This document shows, piece after piece, positions 33,335 to 41,624 of a stretch of 64,000 nucleotides of DNA (its first letter is position 1; every line of letters begins with the position of its first letter). The DNA is from Burkholderia lata (GTDB lineage Bacteria > Pseudomonadota > Gammaproteobacteria > Burkholderiales > Burkholderiaceae): contig NC_007510.1 in assembly GCF_000012945.1 (NCBI RefSeq), positions 1 to 64,000 of the forward strand, given 5' to 3'. Under the pieces are notes generated by a model. It was given only the letters and a program-made list of their open reading frames with translations. It searched no databases and was not told where the DNA came from. Made by a program: the position numbers and the translations under genes.

Positions 33335-33652
33335 TCATTTCGTCCCGAATACGCCGAGGACTTCGCCCGTCTCCGGCGAGATAACGTATTCGATCGACTT
33401 CCCAAGCCGGTTCGCGTTGCCAAGCCCGCGCATGCCTGGAATGAGCTTTGCCACGAATGTGACGATGATGACGTCATCGTCCGGCCCCGGGTCCGCCATC
33501 GATGCTCCCCTGTCCTCGACGCTGATCTCGAAGTTGTGCAAATCCTGCCCGGTCTTCGCAAAATCCTCATAGGCGGCCTTAAGGCCGAGCAACGTCGCGG
33601 TATTGAGCCGGACGGAGCATCGATCGACTGCGCCGAAACTCAGCTTCCTCAC
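33335..33652 (-). CDS. Small protein of unknown function
   Basis: A 105-residue acidic protein with no family that I recognise. It has mixed alpha/beta character, with DDDVIIVTFVAKLIPGMRGL and KSIEYVISPETGEVLGVFGT suggesting a small cystatin-like or NTF2-like fold, as in many immunity proteins. It lies in a run of minus-strand genes with two more small unknowns and the secreted protein at 31727-32815. No signal peptide or membrane segment is visible. Confidence 0.55.
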   Translation of the reverse strand: MRKLSFGAVDRCSVRLNTATLLGLKAAYEDFAKTGQDLHNFEISVEDRGASMADPGPDDDVIIVTFVAKLIPGMRGLGNANRLGKSIEYVISPETGEVLGVFGTK

Positions 33653-33781
33653 GGTGTTCTCCGGACGTTACGGGCTCGGGCTCGTCTGCGGTACCGGCCG
33701 CGGTTCCAGGAAATACTGCGATTCGTCGGGAACGACGCCGTCTGCGTAACCCTTGTACGTCATCGCCTTGCCCCCGGTGAT

Positions 33782-34111
33782 TCAGTCATGCTGCTCGATG
33801 ACGTATTGCGCGGGCCCACGCCATGCAACCGTACGGTATCCGCGCTGCACCACGCCGATTTCCCGGTAATACTCGACGAGTGCCTGTGGGCTCCAGTCGC
33901 GACCCGCGGAGAACAACGCATCGAGATCGACAAGCGCGACAACGAGTGCCTGGCGGTCGGTATCGTCTGCGATTGCGCGTTCCCAGCGCTCGGATTGTCG
34001 AGCGAAGCCCAACTGCGTCAGCACGTCGGCGGCAGCCATCACGTCGGTCACGACAACCGCGACGCGGCCGGCAATATCCTTCACCAGCATCTCGTTGACC
34101 GGCATCTTCAT
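33782..34111 (-). CDS. Small protein of unknown function
   Basis: A 109-residue protein (MKMPVNEMLVKDIAGRVAVV...) without signal peptide or membrane segment. AVVVTDVMAAADVLTQLGFA and ALVVALVDLDALFSAGRDWS suggest an alpha/beta fold. I do not recognise a family. It starts 28 bp after the upstream small gene ends, so the two are probably one operon. Confidence 0.5.
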   Translation of the reverse strand: MKMPVNEMLVKDIAGRVAVVVTDVMAAADVLTQLGFARQSERWERAIADDTDRQALVVALVDLDALFSAGRDWSPQALVEYYREIGVVQRGYRTVAWRGPAQYVIEQHD

Positions 34112-34139
34112 TGATCGCCGCGTCCAGTTTCATCCACTG

Positions 34140-34511
34140 TCATCGCCCTGCTTCCTTCACAAGCCATCCGACGATCTCCGCGACGTCCTCGCCGGACAGC
34201 TTCCCGACGCGATCGACGAACACCCCGTAGTCGAGATCGAACTTCACGTTGAATCGCTCGCCTTTGTAGCGGCAACACAGGACTTCGGCTTCCGGGATCG
34301 ACACGCGTTGCTCAAACACGATATCGCCCGGGTGTTGCTGCAACCGGTGTACGACCGCGTCGATATCGAGTGTGTCGAGCCGGGTCAACGAAGAATCACC
34401 CATCTGTCGTGAACCTGTGCGCCAGGCCCTCGCTTCCTGAATGCCGGCGATTCTACAGACATGACGGCTCACGTATCGCTCGAGTGCTTCACAGCCTTCC
34501 GCTTCGTTCAT
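34140..34511 (-). CDS. Small protein of unknown function
   Basis: A 123-residue protein, MNEAEGCEALERYVSRHVCR..., with a C-terminal part (FNVKFDLDYGVFVDRVGKLS, EDVAEIVGWLVKE) that looks like a small ligand- or protein-binding domain. No family recognised. It is the first gene of the minus-strand run 34511-31727. Confidence 0.5.
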   Translation of the reverse strand: MNEAEGCEALERYVSRHVCRIAGIQEARAWRTGSRQMGDSSLTRLDTLDIDAVVHRLQQHPGDIVFEQRVSIPEAEVLCCRYKGERFNVKFDLDYGVFVDRVGKLSGEDVAEIVGWLVKEAGR

Positions 34512-34990
34512 CCGATCCCTGCACGCAGTGCATATCCTGCCCGGATCACAGTCGGCGGACTGTGCTTATCCAAAGGTGTTAACAGAGTTCGTATACATAC
34601 GTAGTGATAGTTAACAAACCCTGTGCCTCACAGTGGATAACGTCCCTAACCTCATGAATTCTCGACAGGAAGCGGAATGCATAACCTTGGGTGAGCTACG
34701 TGAACAGCTCCGGACATCACAGAACAACTTTTCGTCGATTCACAGCCGCGGCGACATATCCTCAATCGTTCCACTGTGAATCCAGAGGCTTGCCGTATGG
34801 TTATCCAGAGGGCAATGTGGATAACATCACAGCGCATCGACGCGTTTTGCTGTGATGCGAACAGGTGAAGCCAACGTTCCCGGCATCGCGAGGCAACATC
34901 GATCGTCGGCCCTCGCACACGCCGATTCAAAAAATTTTCACGAAGGGGCTTGTGCTCCTCAAAAACCCTCTCTATAATTCGCGGCTTCTT
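34512..34990. other. Intergenic region with DnaA-box-like motifs
   Basis: No gene. The stretch is AT-richer than its surroundings and contains TTATCCAAA (34566), TTATCCACT on the minus strand (34632-34640), TTATCCAGA (34801) and a perfect TTATCCACA on the minus strand (34816-34824). It ends with the tRNA-Val promoter. Confidence 0.55.
34950..34978 (+). promoter_or_regulatory. Promoter of tRNA-Val
   Basis: TTGTGC (34950-34955), a 17-bp spacer and a perfect TATAAT (34973-34978), ending 12 bp before the tRNA. Confidence 0.75.
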
Positions 34991-35067
34991 AGGCTCGTAG
35001 CTCAGTTGGTTAGAGCACCACCTTGACATGGTGGGGGTCGTTGGTTCGAATCCAATCGAGCCTACCA
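34991..35067 (+). tRNA. tRNA-Val (anticodon GAC)
   Basis: A complete 77-nt tRNA with the D-arm GCTCAGTTGGTTAGAGC, anticodon arm CCACC-TTGACAT-GGTGG with GAC in the loop, T-arm GTTGGTTCGAATCCAAT, matching acceptor ends AGGCTCG/CGAGCCT and an encoded CCA. Confidence 0.97.
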
Positions 35068-35132
35068 ACGAACAAAATGAAGGGGTCTGGCAGCACAACT
35101 TGCCTACAGGCAATGCGGCTCGCCAACATACA

Positions 35133-35166
35133 AACGCCACGCGGCAACATCGCGTGGCGTTTTTCT
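35133..35166 (+). terminator. Terminator after tRNA-Val
   Basis: AACGCCACGCG (35133-35143) and CGCGTGGCGTT (35151-35161) form a perfect 11-bp stem followed by TTTCTTTTT. Confidence 0.9.
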
Positions 35167-35376
35167 TTTTCCGGCCGAAACAACGCATGTCGCCCCGGTG
35201 CGTTGCGCGATCCACGGCATCGCATCCTTCCTCATCGACACCTCGATCCGTCATGCAACGGCCGCTGCGCCGCGCGTAGAATCGTGTGCACATCGAAGCG
35301 GCTGTTCCGATCGTCGCCCGATCTCCAACGCATCAAAACAACGACGCGCGATCCGCGCGACTGAGAGCACACGACC

Positions 35377-35880
35377 ATGTCCGACGTCACGACCGCCACG
35401 TCATCCGCGAGCACCGACGAGATCGCTGCTTACGTCGGCAAGAAAGCCGCCTGGTTCGAGAGGAAATGGGAGATCGCCGCGTCGCGAAAGAACCGGCAGT
35501 CGTGGAACTGGGCAGCCTGTTTCCTGGGCCCGGTGTGGATGGCGTATCGATGCATGTACTGGCAGGCGGCCGCCGTCCTTGGCGTGACGCTCTCGATCAC
35601 GCTGGTCGAGCTGCTGTTCTTCCCGAAATACTTCGAATCGAGCACGCTCGACCCGGTCACCATCGGGATCGCGGTCACGCTCGGCTGGTGCGGGAACAGC
35701 CTCTACAAGACACACGTCGAGCGCAAGATCGAGAAGCTGCGCCCGAGCGCGACGTCGCGCGAGTCGTTGCTCGCGCTGCTTGAAGCGCAGGGTGGCACGA
35801 ACTGGCTCGCGGCAGCCGGTTTCGCGATCGCGACGCCGTTGCTCGGCTTCCTGATCTACATCGTGGCCGGCGCGTACTGA
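35377..35880 (+). CDS. DUF2628-family membrane protein
   Basis: The 167-residue protein has a cytoplasmic N-terminus ending in SRKNRQSWNWAACFLGPVWM, the DUF2628 hallmark (FLGPVWMAYRCMYWQA). Hydrophobic helices follow (AAVLGVTLSITLVELLFF; PVTIGIAVTLGWCGNSLYKT), with a last helix near the C-terminus (FAIATPLLGFLIYIVAGA). Function is unknown in the family. It stands alone between the tRNA and a convergent sigma factor gene. Confidence 0.8.
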   Translation: MSDVTTATSSASTDEIAAYVGKKAAWFERKWEIAASRKNRQSWNWAACFLGPVWMAYRCMYWQAAAVLGVTLSITLVELLFFPKYFESSTLDPVTIGIAVTLGWCGNSLYKTHVERKIEKLRPSATSRESLLALLEAQGGTNWLAAAGFAIATPLLGFLIYIVAGAY

Positions 35881-35981
35881 TCGCAGGAACCGGCCGCCGG
35901 TAAGGCAGGGCGGCAGGACGGAGAAAAGGGCGCATCGCGGTCGTACATGCGCACGGCACCCGACATGCGATCCCGCCGCAC

Positions 35982-36863
35982 TCAATGCAGATGCTTCAAC
36001 TTGTCAGGATTGCGCACGACATAGATCGCAACGATCTTCCCGTCCTCGATCTCGAGCGCGGTGGTCTGCAGCTCGCCATCGGATTCCTCCGTGACGAAAC
36101 CCGGCAGCCCGTTGATGAACCCGGCCCGCACGAGCTTCGACGCATGCGTGGTGAACAGCTCGGCCAGGTACGCGTGCACCTTCATCACGAGTTCGAAGCC
36201 GAACACGGGCTTGCCTGCAGCCGTGCGCTTGCCGCCGCCGTCCGAATGCAGGCTCACGTCCTCGGCGAGCATCGCGCCGAGTGCGCGCATGTCGCCGCTG
36301 CGTGACGCCGCAAAGAACGCTTCCGCCAATTCGATCCCGCGCTGCTTCTCGACGTGGAAACGCGGCCGCGCCTCGCGCACATGCGTGCGGGCCCGCGCGG
36401 CGAGCTGCCGGCACGCGGCCGGGTCGCGCTGGATCGTCGTGGCTACCTCGTCGAACTCGAGGCCGAATACGTCATGGAGCAGGAACGCCGCGCGTTCGAG
36501 CGGCGAGAGCCGTTCGAGTGCGAGCATCAGCGGCAGCGTGACGTCTTCCTGTTCATCTTCCTCGACGACCGGCTCGGGCAGCCACGGGCCGATATACGTC
36601 TCGCGCTGGTGCCGCGCGGACTTCAGCTGGTCGAGGCACATGCGCATCACCATGCGGCGCAGGAACGCTTCAGGGATGCGCACCTCGGTGCGGTCGACGT
36701 CCATCCAGCGGATGAACGCCTCCTGCACCATGTCCTCGGCATCCGCGACGGAACCGAGCATCCGGTACGCGACGCGGATCAGCGTGCGGCGCAGCGGGTC
36801 GAAACTCGCGGCCGCATCGGCCCGTTCTTCGGCGCTGCCCTTGGCCGGGTCGAGGTTCGGCAT
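35982..36863 (-). CDS. ECF41-type sigma factor with C-terminal SnoaL-like domain
   Basis: The 293-residue protein has sigma region 2 (RTLIRVAYRMLGSVADAEDM, VQEAFIRWMDVD) and region 4 (LSPLERAAFLLHDVFGLEFD, EVATTIQRDPAACRQLAARA). A C-terminal domain of about 120 residues (AEAFFAASRSGDMRALGAML ... KPVFGFELVMKVHAYLAELF) is SnoaL-like. That C-terminal domain is the mark of ECF41 sigma factors, where it controls activity in place of an anti-sigma factor. ECF41 genes are typically linked to a carboxymuconolactone-decarboxylase/AhpD gene; here that gene is directly upstream and overlaps by ATGA. Confidence 0.92.
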   Translation of the reverse strand: MPNLDPAKGSAEERADAAASFDPLRRTLIRVAYRMLGSVADAEDMVQEAFIRWMDVDRTEVRIPEAFLRRMVMRMCLDQLKSARHQRETYIGPWLPEPVVEEDEQEDVTLPLMLALERLSPLERAAFLLHDVFGLEFDEVATTIQRDPAACRQLAARARTHVREARPRFHVEKQRGIELAEAFFAASRSGDMRALGAMLAEDVSLHSDGGGKRTAAGKPVFGFELVMKVHAYLAELFTTHASKLVRAGFINGLPGFVTEESDGELQTTALEIEDGKIVAIYVVRNPDKLKHLH

Positions 36864-37339
36864 CAGGCCACCATCTTCGCGGCGGCGGCTTTTGCATCAG
36901 CCGGATCGATCCACAGCCCGAAGCCGACCGCGAGCCGGTTCCAGCCGTTGATCACGTTGATCATCAGCGTGAGATTCACCTGTTCCTCCTGGCTGAAGTG
37001 GTCGTTCAGCGCCGCGTACGCCGCTTCGTGCGCCGCGTGGCCCTCCGACAGTCGCGTGAGCGCGTCGGTCCAGCCGAGCGCCGCGCGTTCGCGGTCGGTG
37101 TAGCAGGGCGCTTCGCGCCACGCGGACAGCAAGTAGATGCGCTGCTCGGTCTCGCCTTGCTCGCGCGCCTCGGCCGTGTGCATGTTAATGCAGTTCGCGC
37201 ACGCGTTAATCTGCGACGCGCGGATCTTCACCAGCTCGATCAGCGCCGGCTCGAGGCTCTTCGCGGCAGCGACCGAGACGGTCATCCAGCTCTTCATCAG
37301 TGCGGGTGCGGCGGCAAACGGGTTGAGTTTCGCAGTCAT
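36863..37339 (-). CDS. AhpD/carboxymuconolactone decarboxylase-family protein
   Basis: The 158-residue protein carries the CxxC-containing signature of the family: KIRASQINACANCINMHTAE, with C-A-N-C as the redox pair and H nearby, and AWREAPCYTDRERAALGWTD. Such proteins act as alkylhydroperoxidases or related oxidoreductases. The ATG at 37339 is preceded by AAAGGAGAAGG. The gene leads a two-gene operon with the ECF41 sigma factor, whose promoter boxes lie just upstream. Confidence 0.9.
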   Translation of the reverse strand: MTAKLNPFAAAPALMKSWMTVSVAAAKSLEPALIELVKIRASQINACANCINMHTAEAREQGETEQRIYLLSAWREAPCYTDRERAALGWTDALTRLSEGHAAHEAAYAALNDHFSQEEQVNLTLMINVINGWNRLAVGFGLWIDPADAKAAAAKMVA

Positions 37340-37373
37340 GGTCCTTCTCCTTTCGTGTGGGTTCCGGTGATAT

Positions 37374-37401
37374 GACGAGCGAGCCCCCCGCGTGTGTGAC
37401 A
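37374..37401 (-). promoter_or_regulatory. ECF41-type promoter of the ahpD-like/sigma operon
   Basis: On the minus strand TGTCACA (37395-37401) and CGTC (37374-37377) are 17 bp apart, 35 bp upstream of the ATG. This resembles the TGTCACA...CGTC promoter known for ECF41 sigma factors, implying autoregulation. Confidence 0.65.
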
Positions 37402-37878
37402 TCGACGCAAAATTTCTTTTGAAGCCGACGAGCGGATCGGCGCGGAAGGCCGCCGGGCAAGGGCGGGCAGGGCGCGCTTCGAACGCGAAAGACGCGGCGA
37501 GCATGGTGCGTGCGCCCGTGCTGGTCAGACGATTCCGCATTCACGTCAGGGTGACGATCACGGCCGTGTGAAGGTCCGCCGCAGGCATCTCCGCACGCAC
37601 CTCGATACGCGCTGATGTCAGCAATTGGCAGGTGATCGGTTGCTTTCATTTACATTTATCTGCCGTTTCGTCCGCATCTCGATCAGCAGCATTCACATTT
37701 CTGGCCCATACTGTTCTGCACGGGCAGATGAAGTGACGCCGCATCAGCGGCCCGGCGCGCGCGCCGGCTGCCCGACGACGCAGCAGCAGGTCGCACGTCA
37801 GCCGCGCGCATCACGCGCAAGGCTTTCCCTTTTCCGGCAACACGCAACGCAGCGAATCGCGACGTGGACGGTAAACCG
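37402..37878. other. Intergenic region upstream of egtB
   Basis: No supported gene and no clear promoter or operator. Frames here are short and lack family features. Confidence 0.4.
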
Positions 37879-39102
37879 ATGAGCCTCCTTGCATCACAGC
37901 TTCAGCGCCGTTACCAGGACGTGCGCGCCCATAGCGTCGCGTTGACCGCGACGCTGTCCGCCGAGGATCAGGCCGTGCAGTCGATGCCCGACGCCAGCCC
38001 GACGAAATGGCACCTCGCGCATACGACCTGGTTCTTCGAAACCGTCGTGCTGATGCGCCGCGTGCCCGGCTACGCGCCGTTCGACGCGGCCTTCCAGTTC
38101 CTCTTCAACTCCTATTACGAAGCGCTCGGCCCGCGCCATCCGCGGCCGCAACGCGGGCTGCTCACGCGCCCGTCGCTCGACGAGGTGCATGCGTACCGGC
38201 AGCACGTCGATGACGCGATGCTGCGCGCGCTGGCCGGCGCCGATGCGGCGTTGCTCGAGACGATCGCGCCCGAGGTCGTGCTCGGCCTGCATCACGAGCA
38301 GCAGCACCAGGAGCTGATCGTCACCGACATGCTGCACGCGTTCTCGTGCAACCCGCTGAAGCCGGCATTCCGGCCGCGCAACGGGACGGACGCGGGCGCG
38401 ATGGCCGCGGGCGATGCCGGCCCGCAGCACTGGCTGCATCAGCCGGGCGGGCTCGTCGAGATCGGCCACGACGGCGATGCGTTCTCGTTCGACAACGAAC
38501 GGCCGCGCCACACGGCGCTCGTGCGGCCGTACGAGATCGCGAACCGCCTGGTGACGAATGCGGAATTCGCGGCGTTCGTCGCCGACGGCGGCTATACGCG
38601 GCCCGAGTTCTGGCTGTCGGACGGTTGGGCCACGGTGCAGCGGGAAGGGTGGCAAGGGCCCGCGTACTGGATGCCCGACGACGACGATGCGGCCGCCACG
38701 CGCGTACGGCGCACGTTCGGCCTGCATGGCGTCGAACCGCTCGCTCCCGACGCACCGGTGTGCCACGTGAGCTTCTACGAAGCGGCCGCGTACGCGGACT
38801 GGGCTGGTGCGCGCCTGCCGACCGAATTCGAATGGGAAGCCGCGTTCCCCGCCGAAGGCATCCGGCAGATGCTCGGGCACGTGTGGCAATGGACGCGCTC
38901 GTCGTACGAGCCGTACCCGGGCTTCCGGCCGCTCGCGGGTGTCGCGGCCGAATACAACGGCAAGTTCATGGTCGGCCAGCAGGTCCTGCGCGGCAGCAGC
39001 ATCGCAACGCCGCCTGGACACGAACGGCCGACGTACCGCAATTTCTTTCCGCCGGCCGCGCGCTGGCAATTCACGGGAGTGCGACTTGCGCGAGACGTCT
39101 GA
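37879..39102 (+). CDS. egtB: Ergothioneine sulfoxide synthase EgtB
   Basis: EgtB is the non-heme iron enzyme that couples a sulfur donor to hercynine in ergothioneine synthesis. The 407-residue protein starts with a DinB-like iron-binding domain (SPTKWHLAHTTWFFETVVL, then GLHHEQQHQELIVTDMLHAF, with the HX3HXE motif at H139-H143). A C-terminal formylglycine-generating-enzyme-like domain follows (PYEIANRLVTNAEFAAFVAD, VCHVSFYEAAAYADWAGARL, PTEFEWEAA, VWQWTRSSYEPYPGF). Start: ATG 37879 (MSLLASQLQ); an in-frame GTG at 37864 is possible. egtD overlaps its end. Confidence 0.93.
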   Translation: MSLLASQLQRRYQDVRAHSVALTATLSAEDQAVQSMPDASPTKWHLAHTTWFFETVVLMRRVPGYAPFDAAFQFLFNSYYEALGPRHPRPQRGLLTRPSLDEVHAYRQHVDDAMLRALAGADAALLETIAPEVVLGLHHEQQHQELIVTDMLHAFSCNPLKPAFRPRNGTDAGAMAAGDAGPQHWLHQPGGLVEIGHDGDAFSFDNERPRHTALVRPYEIANRLVTNAEFAAFVADGGYTRPEFWLSDGWATVQREGWQGPAYWMPDDDDAAATRVRRTFGLHGVEPLAPDAPVCHVSFYEAAAYADWAGARLPTEFEWEAAFPAEGIRQMLGHVWQWTRSSYEPYPGFRPLAGVAAEYNGKFMVGQQVLRGSSIATPPGHERPTYRNFFPPAARWQFTGVRLARDV

Positions 39103-40099
39103 CCAGACGGCCACGAGCGGTGGCCAGCAACCCGCCCGCGATTCGCGGCCGAGCGCGTTCGCGCGCGACCTGATCGACGGACTGTCGCGTACGCCGCGCA
39201 GCATTCCGCCGAAATACTTCTACGATGCGGCCGGCTCCGTGCTGTTCGATCGCATCTGCGAACTGCCGGAGTATTACCCGACACGTACCGAGCTCGGCAT
39301 CCTGCGCGACCGCGCGGCCGAGATCGTGCGGCGCGTCGGTCCGCATGCGGAACTCGTCGAATTCGGCGCGGGCTCGCTCGAGAAGATCCGCGTGCTGCTC
39401 GACGCGTTCGCGGGCAACTATGCGAACGCGCCGGCGCGCTACGTGCCGGTCGACATCTCGGCCGACTACCTGCACGACGCCGCCGCGCGGCTGCGTGCCG
39501 CGTATCCGTGGCTCGACGTCGCGCCGATCGCGGCCGACTACACGAAGGCCGAGCAACTGGCCGAACTGACCGCGACACCGGCGCGGCGCATCGGCTTCTT
39601 TCCCGGTTCGACGATCGGCAACTTCTCGCCGGAAGAGGCCGATGCGTTCCTGCGCGATGCCGCGCGGCTGCTACGCGGCGGCGGCTTGCTGGTCGGCGCG
39701 GATCTCGTGAAGGACGAGCGCACGCTGCACGACGCGTACAACGATGCGCAGGGCGTGACCGCGCAGTTCAACCTGAATCTGCTGGTGCGCGCAAACACCG
39801 AGCTCGGCGCGGATTTCGACGCCGACGCGTTCTCGCACTGCGCGTTCTACGACAGCACGCGACAGCGCATCGAGATGCATCTCGTCAGCGATGTCGCGCA
39901 GACCGTGCACGTGCGCGGCCATGCGTTCCGCTTCGAAGCCGGCGAGCGCATTCACACGGAGAACTCGCACAAATTCACGATCGACGGCTTCCACGCGATC
40001 GCGCGCCGCGCAGGATTCGCGCCCGATACCGTGTGGACCGACGCGGACAACCTGTTCAGCGTGCACTGGCTGCGCAGCGTCGACGATATCCGCGCGTGA
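39086..40099 (+). CDS. egtD: L-histidine N-alpha-methyltransferase EgtD
   Basis: EgtD trimethylates histidine to hercynine, the first step of ergothioneine synthesis. The product of about 337 residues has GLSRTPRSIPPKYFYDAAGS, the SAM-binding LVEFGAGSLEKIRVLL, and RIGFFPGSTIGNFSPEEADA, all typical of the family. I propose the TTG at 39086, 6 bp behind GGGAG, because no ATG or GTG gives a sensible N-terminus; this overlaps egtB by 17 bp. Together with egtB it forms a compact two-gene ergothioneine operon. egtA, egtC and egtE are absent here. Confidence 0.92.
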   Translation: MRETSDQTATSGGQQPARDSRPSAFARDLIDGLSRTPRSIPPKYFYDAAGSVLFDRICELPEYYPTRTELGILRDRAAEIVRRVGPHAELVEFGAGSLEKIRVLLDAFAGNYANAPARYVPVDISADYLHDAAARLRAAYPWLDVAPIAADYTKAEQLAELTATPARRIGFFPGSTIGNFSPEEADAFLRDAARLLRGGGLLVGADLVKDERTLHDAYNDAQGVTAQFNLNLLVRANTELGADFDADAFSHCAFYDSTRQRIEMHLVSDVAQTVHVRGHAFRFEAGERIHTENSHKFTIDGFHAIARRAGFAPDTVWTDADNLFSVHWLRSVDDIRA

Positions 40100-40393
40100 C
40101 GCGCGCTTGTGGACCGCTCGCATACGGTGCGGGCGGTTCGCCTGCATCGCATTCCAGCGCACACGGGCGTATTCCGATCGCCCGGTTTCGTGCCGAAAAT
40201 CCCCTTTTTACCGGTCCGATGCACCGCTGCAACGGTGCGTAGAATGCCGCCTCTTCCTTGTCGCACAAGGCTGTACGGGCACCCGTAAACGTCCGTTACC
40301 TGTCTCGCATACCCGTTTCACCTGTGTCTGTGTCCGGTGCCTAGACTCCGAACCGTATTCACATGACGCACGACACGTGCAGGGAGTCGCGAG

Positions 40394-40711
40394 ATGAACA
40401 AGAAACTCATTCTCGGTGCAGTTCTCGGTGTAGCGGCGCTGGCAGCTTCGGGCGTCGCATCGGCCCACGTCGACTTGTCGGTCGGCATCGGTGTACCCGC
40501 GTATGCGGCGCCGGCGCCCGTCTACGTGGCGCCGCCTCCGCCCGTCATGTACGCGCCGGTCGGCTATCGCGATGACGGCTATCGCGATGACGGTTGGCGC
40601 GGCGACGGCTGGCGTCAGCGCGAGTGGCGCGAACACGAGTGGCGCCGTCGTGAGTGGCGCGAGCATGAATCGCACGATCGCGGCGGTTGGCGCGGCGGCC
40701 GCTGGGACTAA
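40394..40711 (+). CDS. Small exported Arg/Trp/Asp-rich repeat protein
   Basis: The 105-residue protein has a signal peptide (MNKKLILGAVLGVAALAASG, cut near ASA-HVD). A Pro-rich segment follows (APAPVYVAPPPPVMYAP). The tail repeats Y/W-R-D-D-G and E-W-R-E-H units. This class of small periplasmic proteins is common in Burkholderia; its function is unknown. RBS-like CAGGGAGTCG precedes the ATG. Confidence 0.75.
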   Translation: MNKKLILGAVLGVAALAASGVASAHVDLSVGIGVPAYAAPAPVYVAPPPPVMYAPVGYRDDGYRDDGWRGDGWRQREWREHEWRRREWREHESHDRGGWRGGRWD

Positions 40712-40754
40712 GCGAAGCGGCTCGACTTGATCGCTACAAGAGGAGAATGAAAAC

Positions 40755-41009
40755 ATGATGCCCATTCGACACATCAGGCTGTGCGCTACCGCCGCCATCG
40801 TTGCGCTTGCCACCATCGGCAGCGCGCACGCGGCGGGCTGCATGAAGGGTGCGGTGGTCGGCGGTGTGGCCGGCCACTATGCGGGGCACCACGCGGTCGT
40901 CGGCGCGGTTGGCGGCTGTATCGTCGGTCACCACATGGCGAAGAAGCACGCGCAAGAAGAGGCCGCGCAGCACAAGGCCGCCGCGCAGGGCATGCAGCCG
41001 GCGCAGTAA
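40755..41009 (+). CDS. Small exported glycine-zipper protein
   Basis: The 84-residue protein has a signal peptide (MMPIRHIRLCATAAIVALAT, cut near AHA-AGC). A short Gly-rich zipper follows (GAVVGGVAGHYAGHHAVVGA, then VGGCIVGHHMAKKHAQEEAA). Two Cys flank the zipper. Such proteins resemble the YmgG/OmpA-like glycine-zipper group; function unknown. AAGAGGAG precedes the start. Confidence 0.75.
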   Translation: MMPIRHIRLCATAAIVALATIGSAHAAGCMKGAVVGGVAGHYAGHHAVVGAVGGCIVGHHMAKKHAQEEAAQHKAAAQGMQPAQ

Positions 41010-41201
41010 GCATCATCGTCACCGGGGCGGCGCTGCGGCGCCGCGCCCGCCTGCTTCGTTCCCCGTTCACGCACGATCCGGATTGATGTGACGAATGCGC
41101 GTCGCGCGCATCGTTACGATCATTTACAACGTCGTGTGGCGCGAATCTGGCGCGTTCATAGAATGCAGTCACACGAACGCACACCAACCAGGGATCACAA
41201 G

Positions 41202-41579
41202 ATGAAACACCGACGATATCTGTCCGTACTGACGGCCGCGCTGCTCGCGCTCGGCACGGTTTCCGCGCATGCCGCAGCCGGCGGCAATGGCGGTGGAAAC
41301 GGTGGTGGCGGTCATGGCGCAGGTGGCTCGGGCGGCAATGCGGGTGGCATGTCCGCCGGCCACATGAGCGGCGAGGCGTCGAGCAACTCGAACGGCATGC
41401 ACGCGGGCGACCGCGACAAGGGCCTGTCGCGCGCGGCCGACCGCTCCGACACGATCGCCGATCGCGCCGGCGTGCAGCCGGGCCACGGTCACACGCACGG
41501 ACATGCGCATGGTCACACCACGCACGCATCGATGTCCACGCATCATTCGCATCACCACGCATTGGGCCGCACGCTTTAA
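41202..41579 (+). CDS. Small exported Gly/His-rich protein
   Basis: The 125-residue protein has a signal peptide (MKHRRYLSVLTAALLALGTV, cut near AHA-AAG), a Gly-rich region, a DRDKGLSRAADRSDTIADRA segment, and a C-terminal tail rich in His (HGHTHGHAHGHTTH..., HHSHHHALGRTL). The tail could bind metal such as nickel, copper or zinc, but that is inference. I chose ATG 41202 for the signal peptide. A strong terminator follows. Confidence 0.75.
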   Translation: MKHRRYLSVLTAALLALGTVSAHAAAGGNGGGNGGGGHGAGGSGGNAGGMSAGHMSGEASSNSNGMHAGDRDKGLSRAADRSDTIADRAGVQPGHGHTHGHAHGHTTHASMSTHHSHHHALGRTL

Positions 41580-41603
41580 GCGCGGCGTACCAACGGAATG
41601 GAA

Positions 41604-41624
41604 GGGCGCTTCGGCGCCCTTTTT
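41604..41624 (+). terminator. Terminator after the His-rich protein gene
   Basis: GGGCGC-TTCG-GCGCCC followed by TTTTT, a compact 6-bp stem with a stable TTCG loop. Confidence 0.85.

Noticed and set aside
34566..34824. Chromosomal origin oriC
   Set aside because: The DnaA-box-like motifs are few and mostly imperfect, and no AT-rich unwinding element or partition genes are seen. In B. cepacia complex chromosomes dnaA does not necessarily mark the origin.
38346..39173. Open frame of 275 codons inside egtB
   Set aside because: Out-of-frame shadow of egtB.
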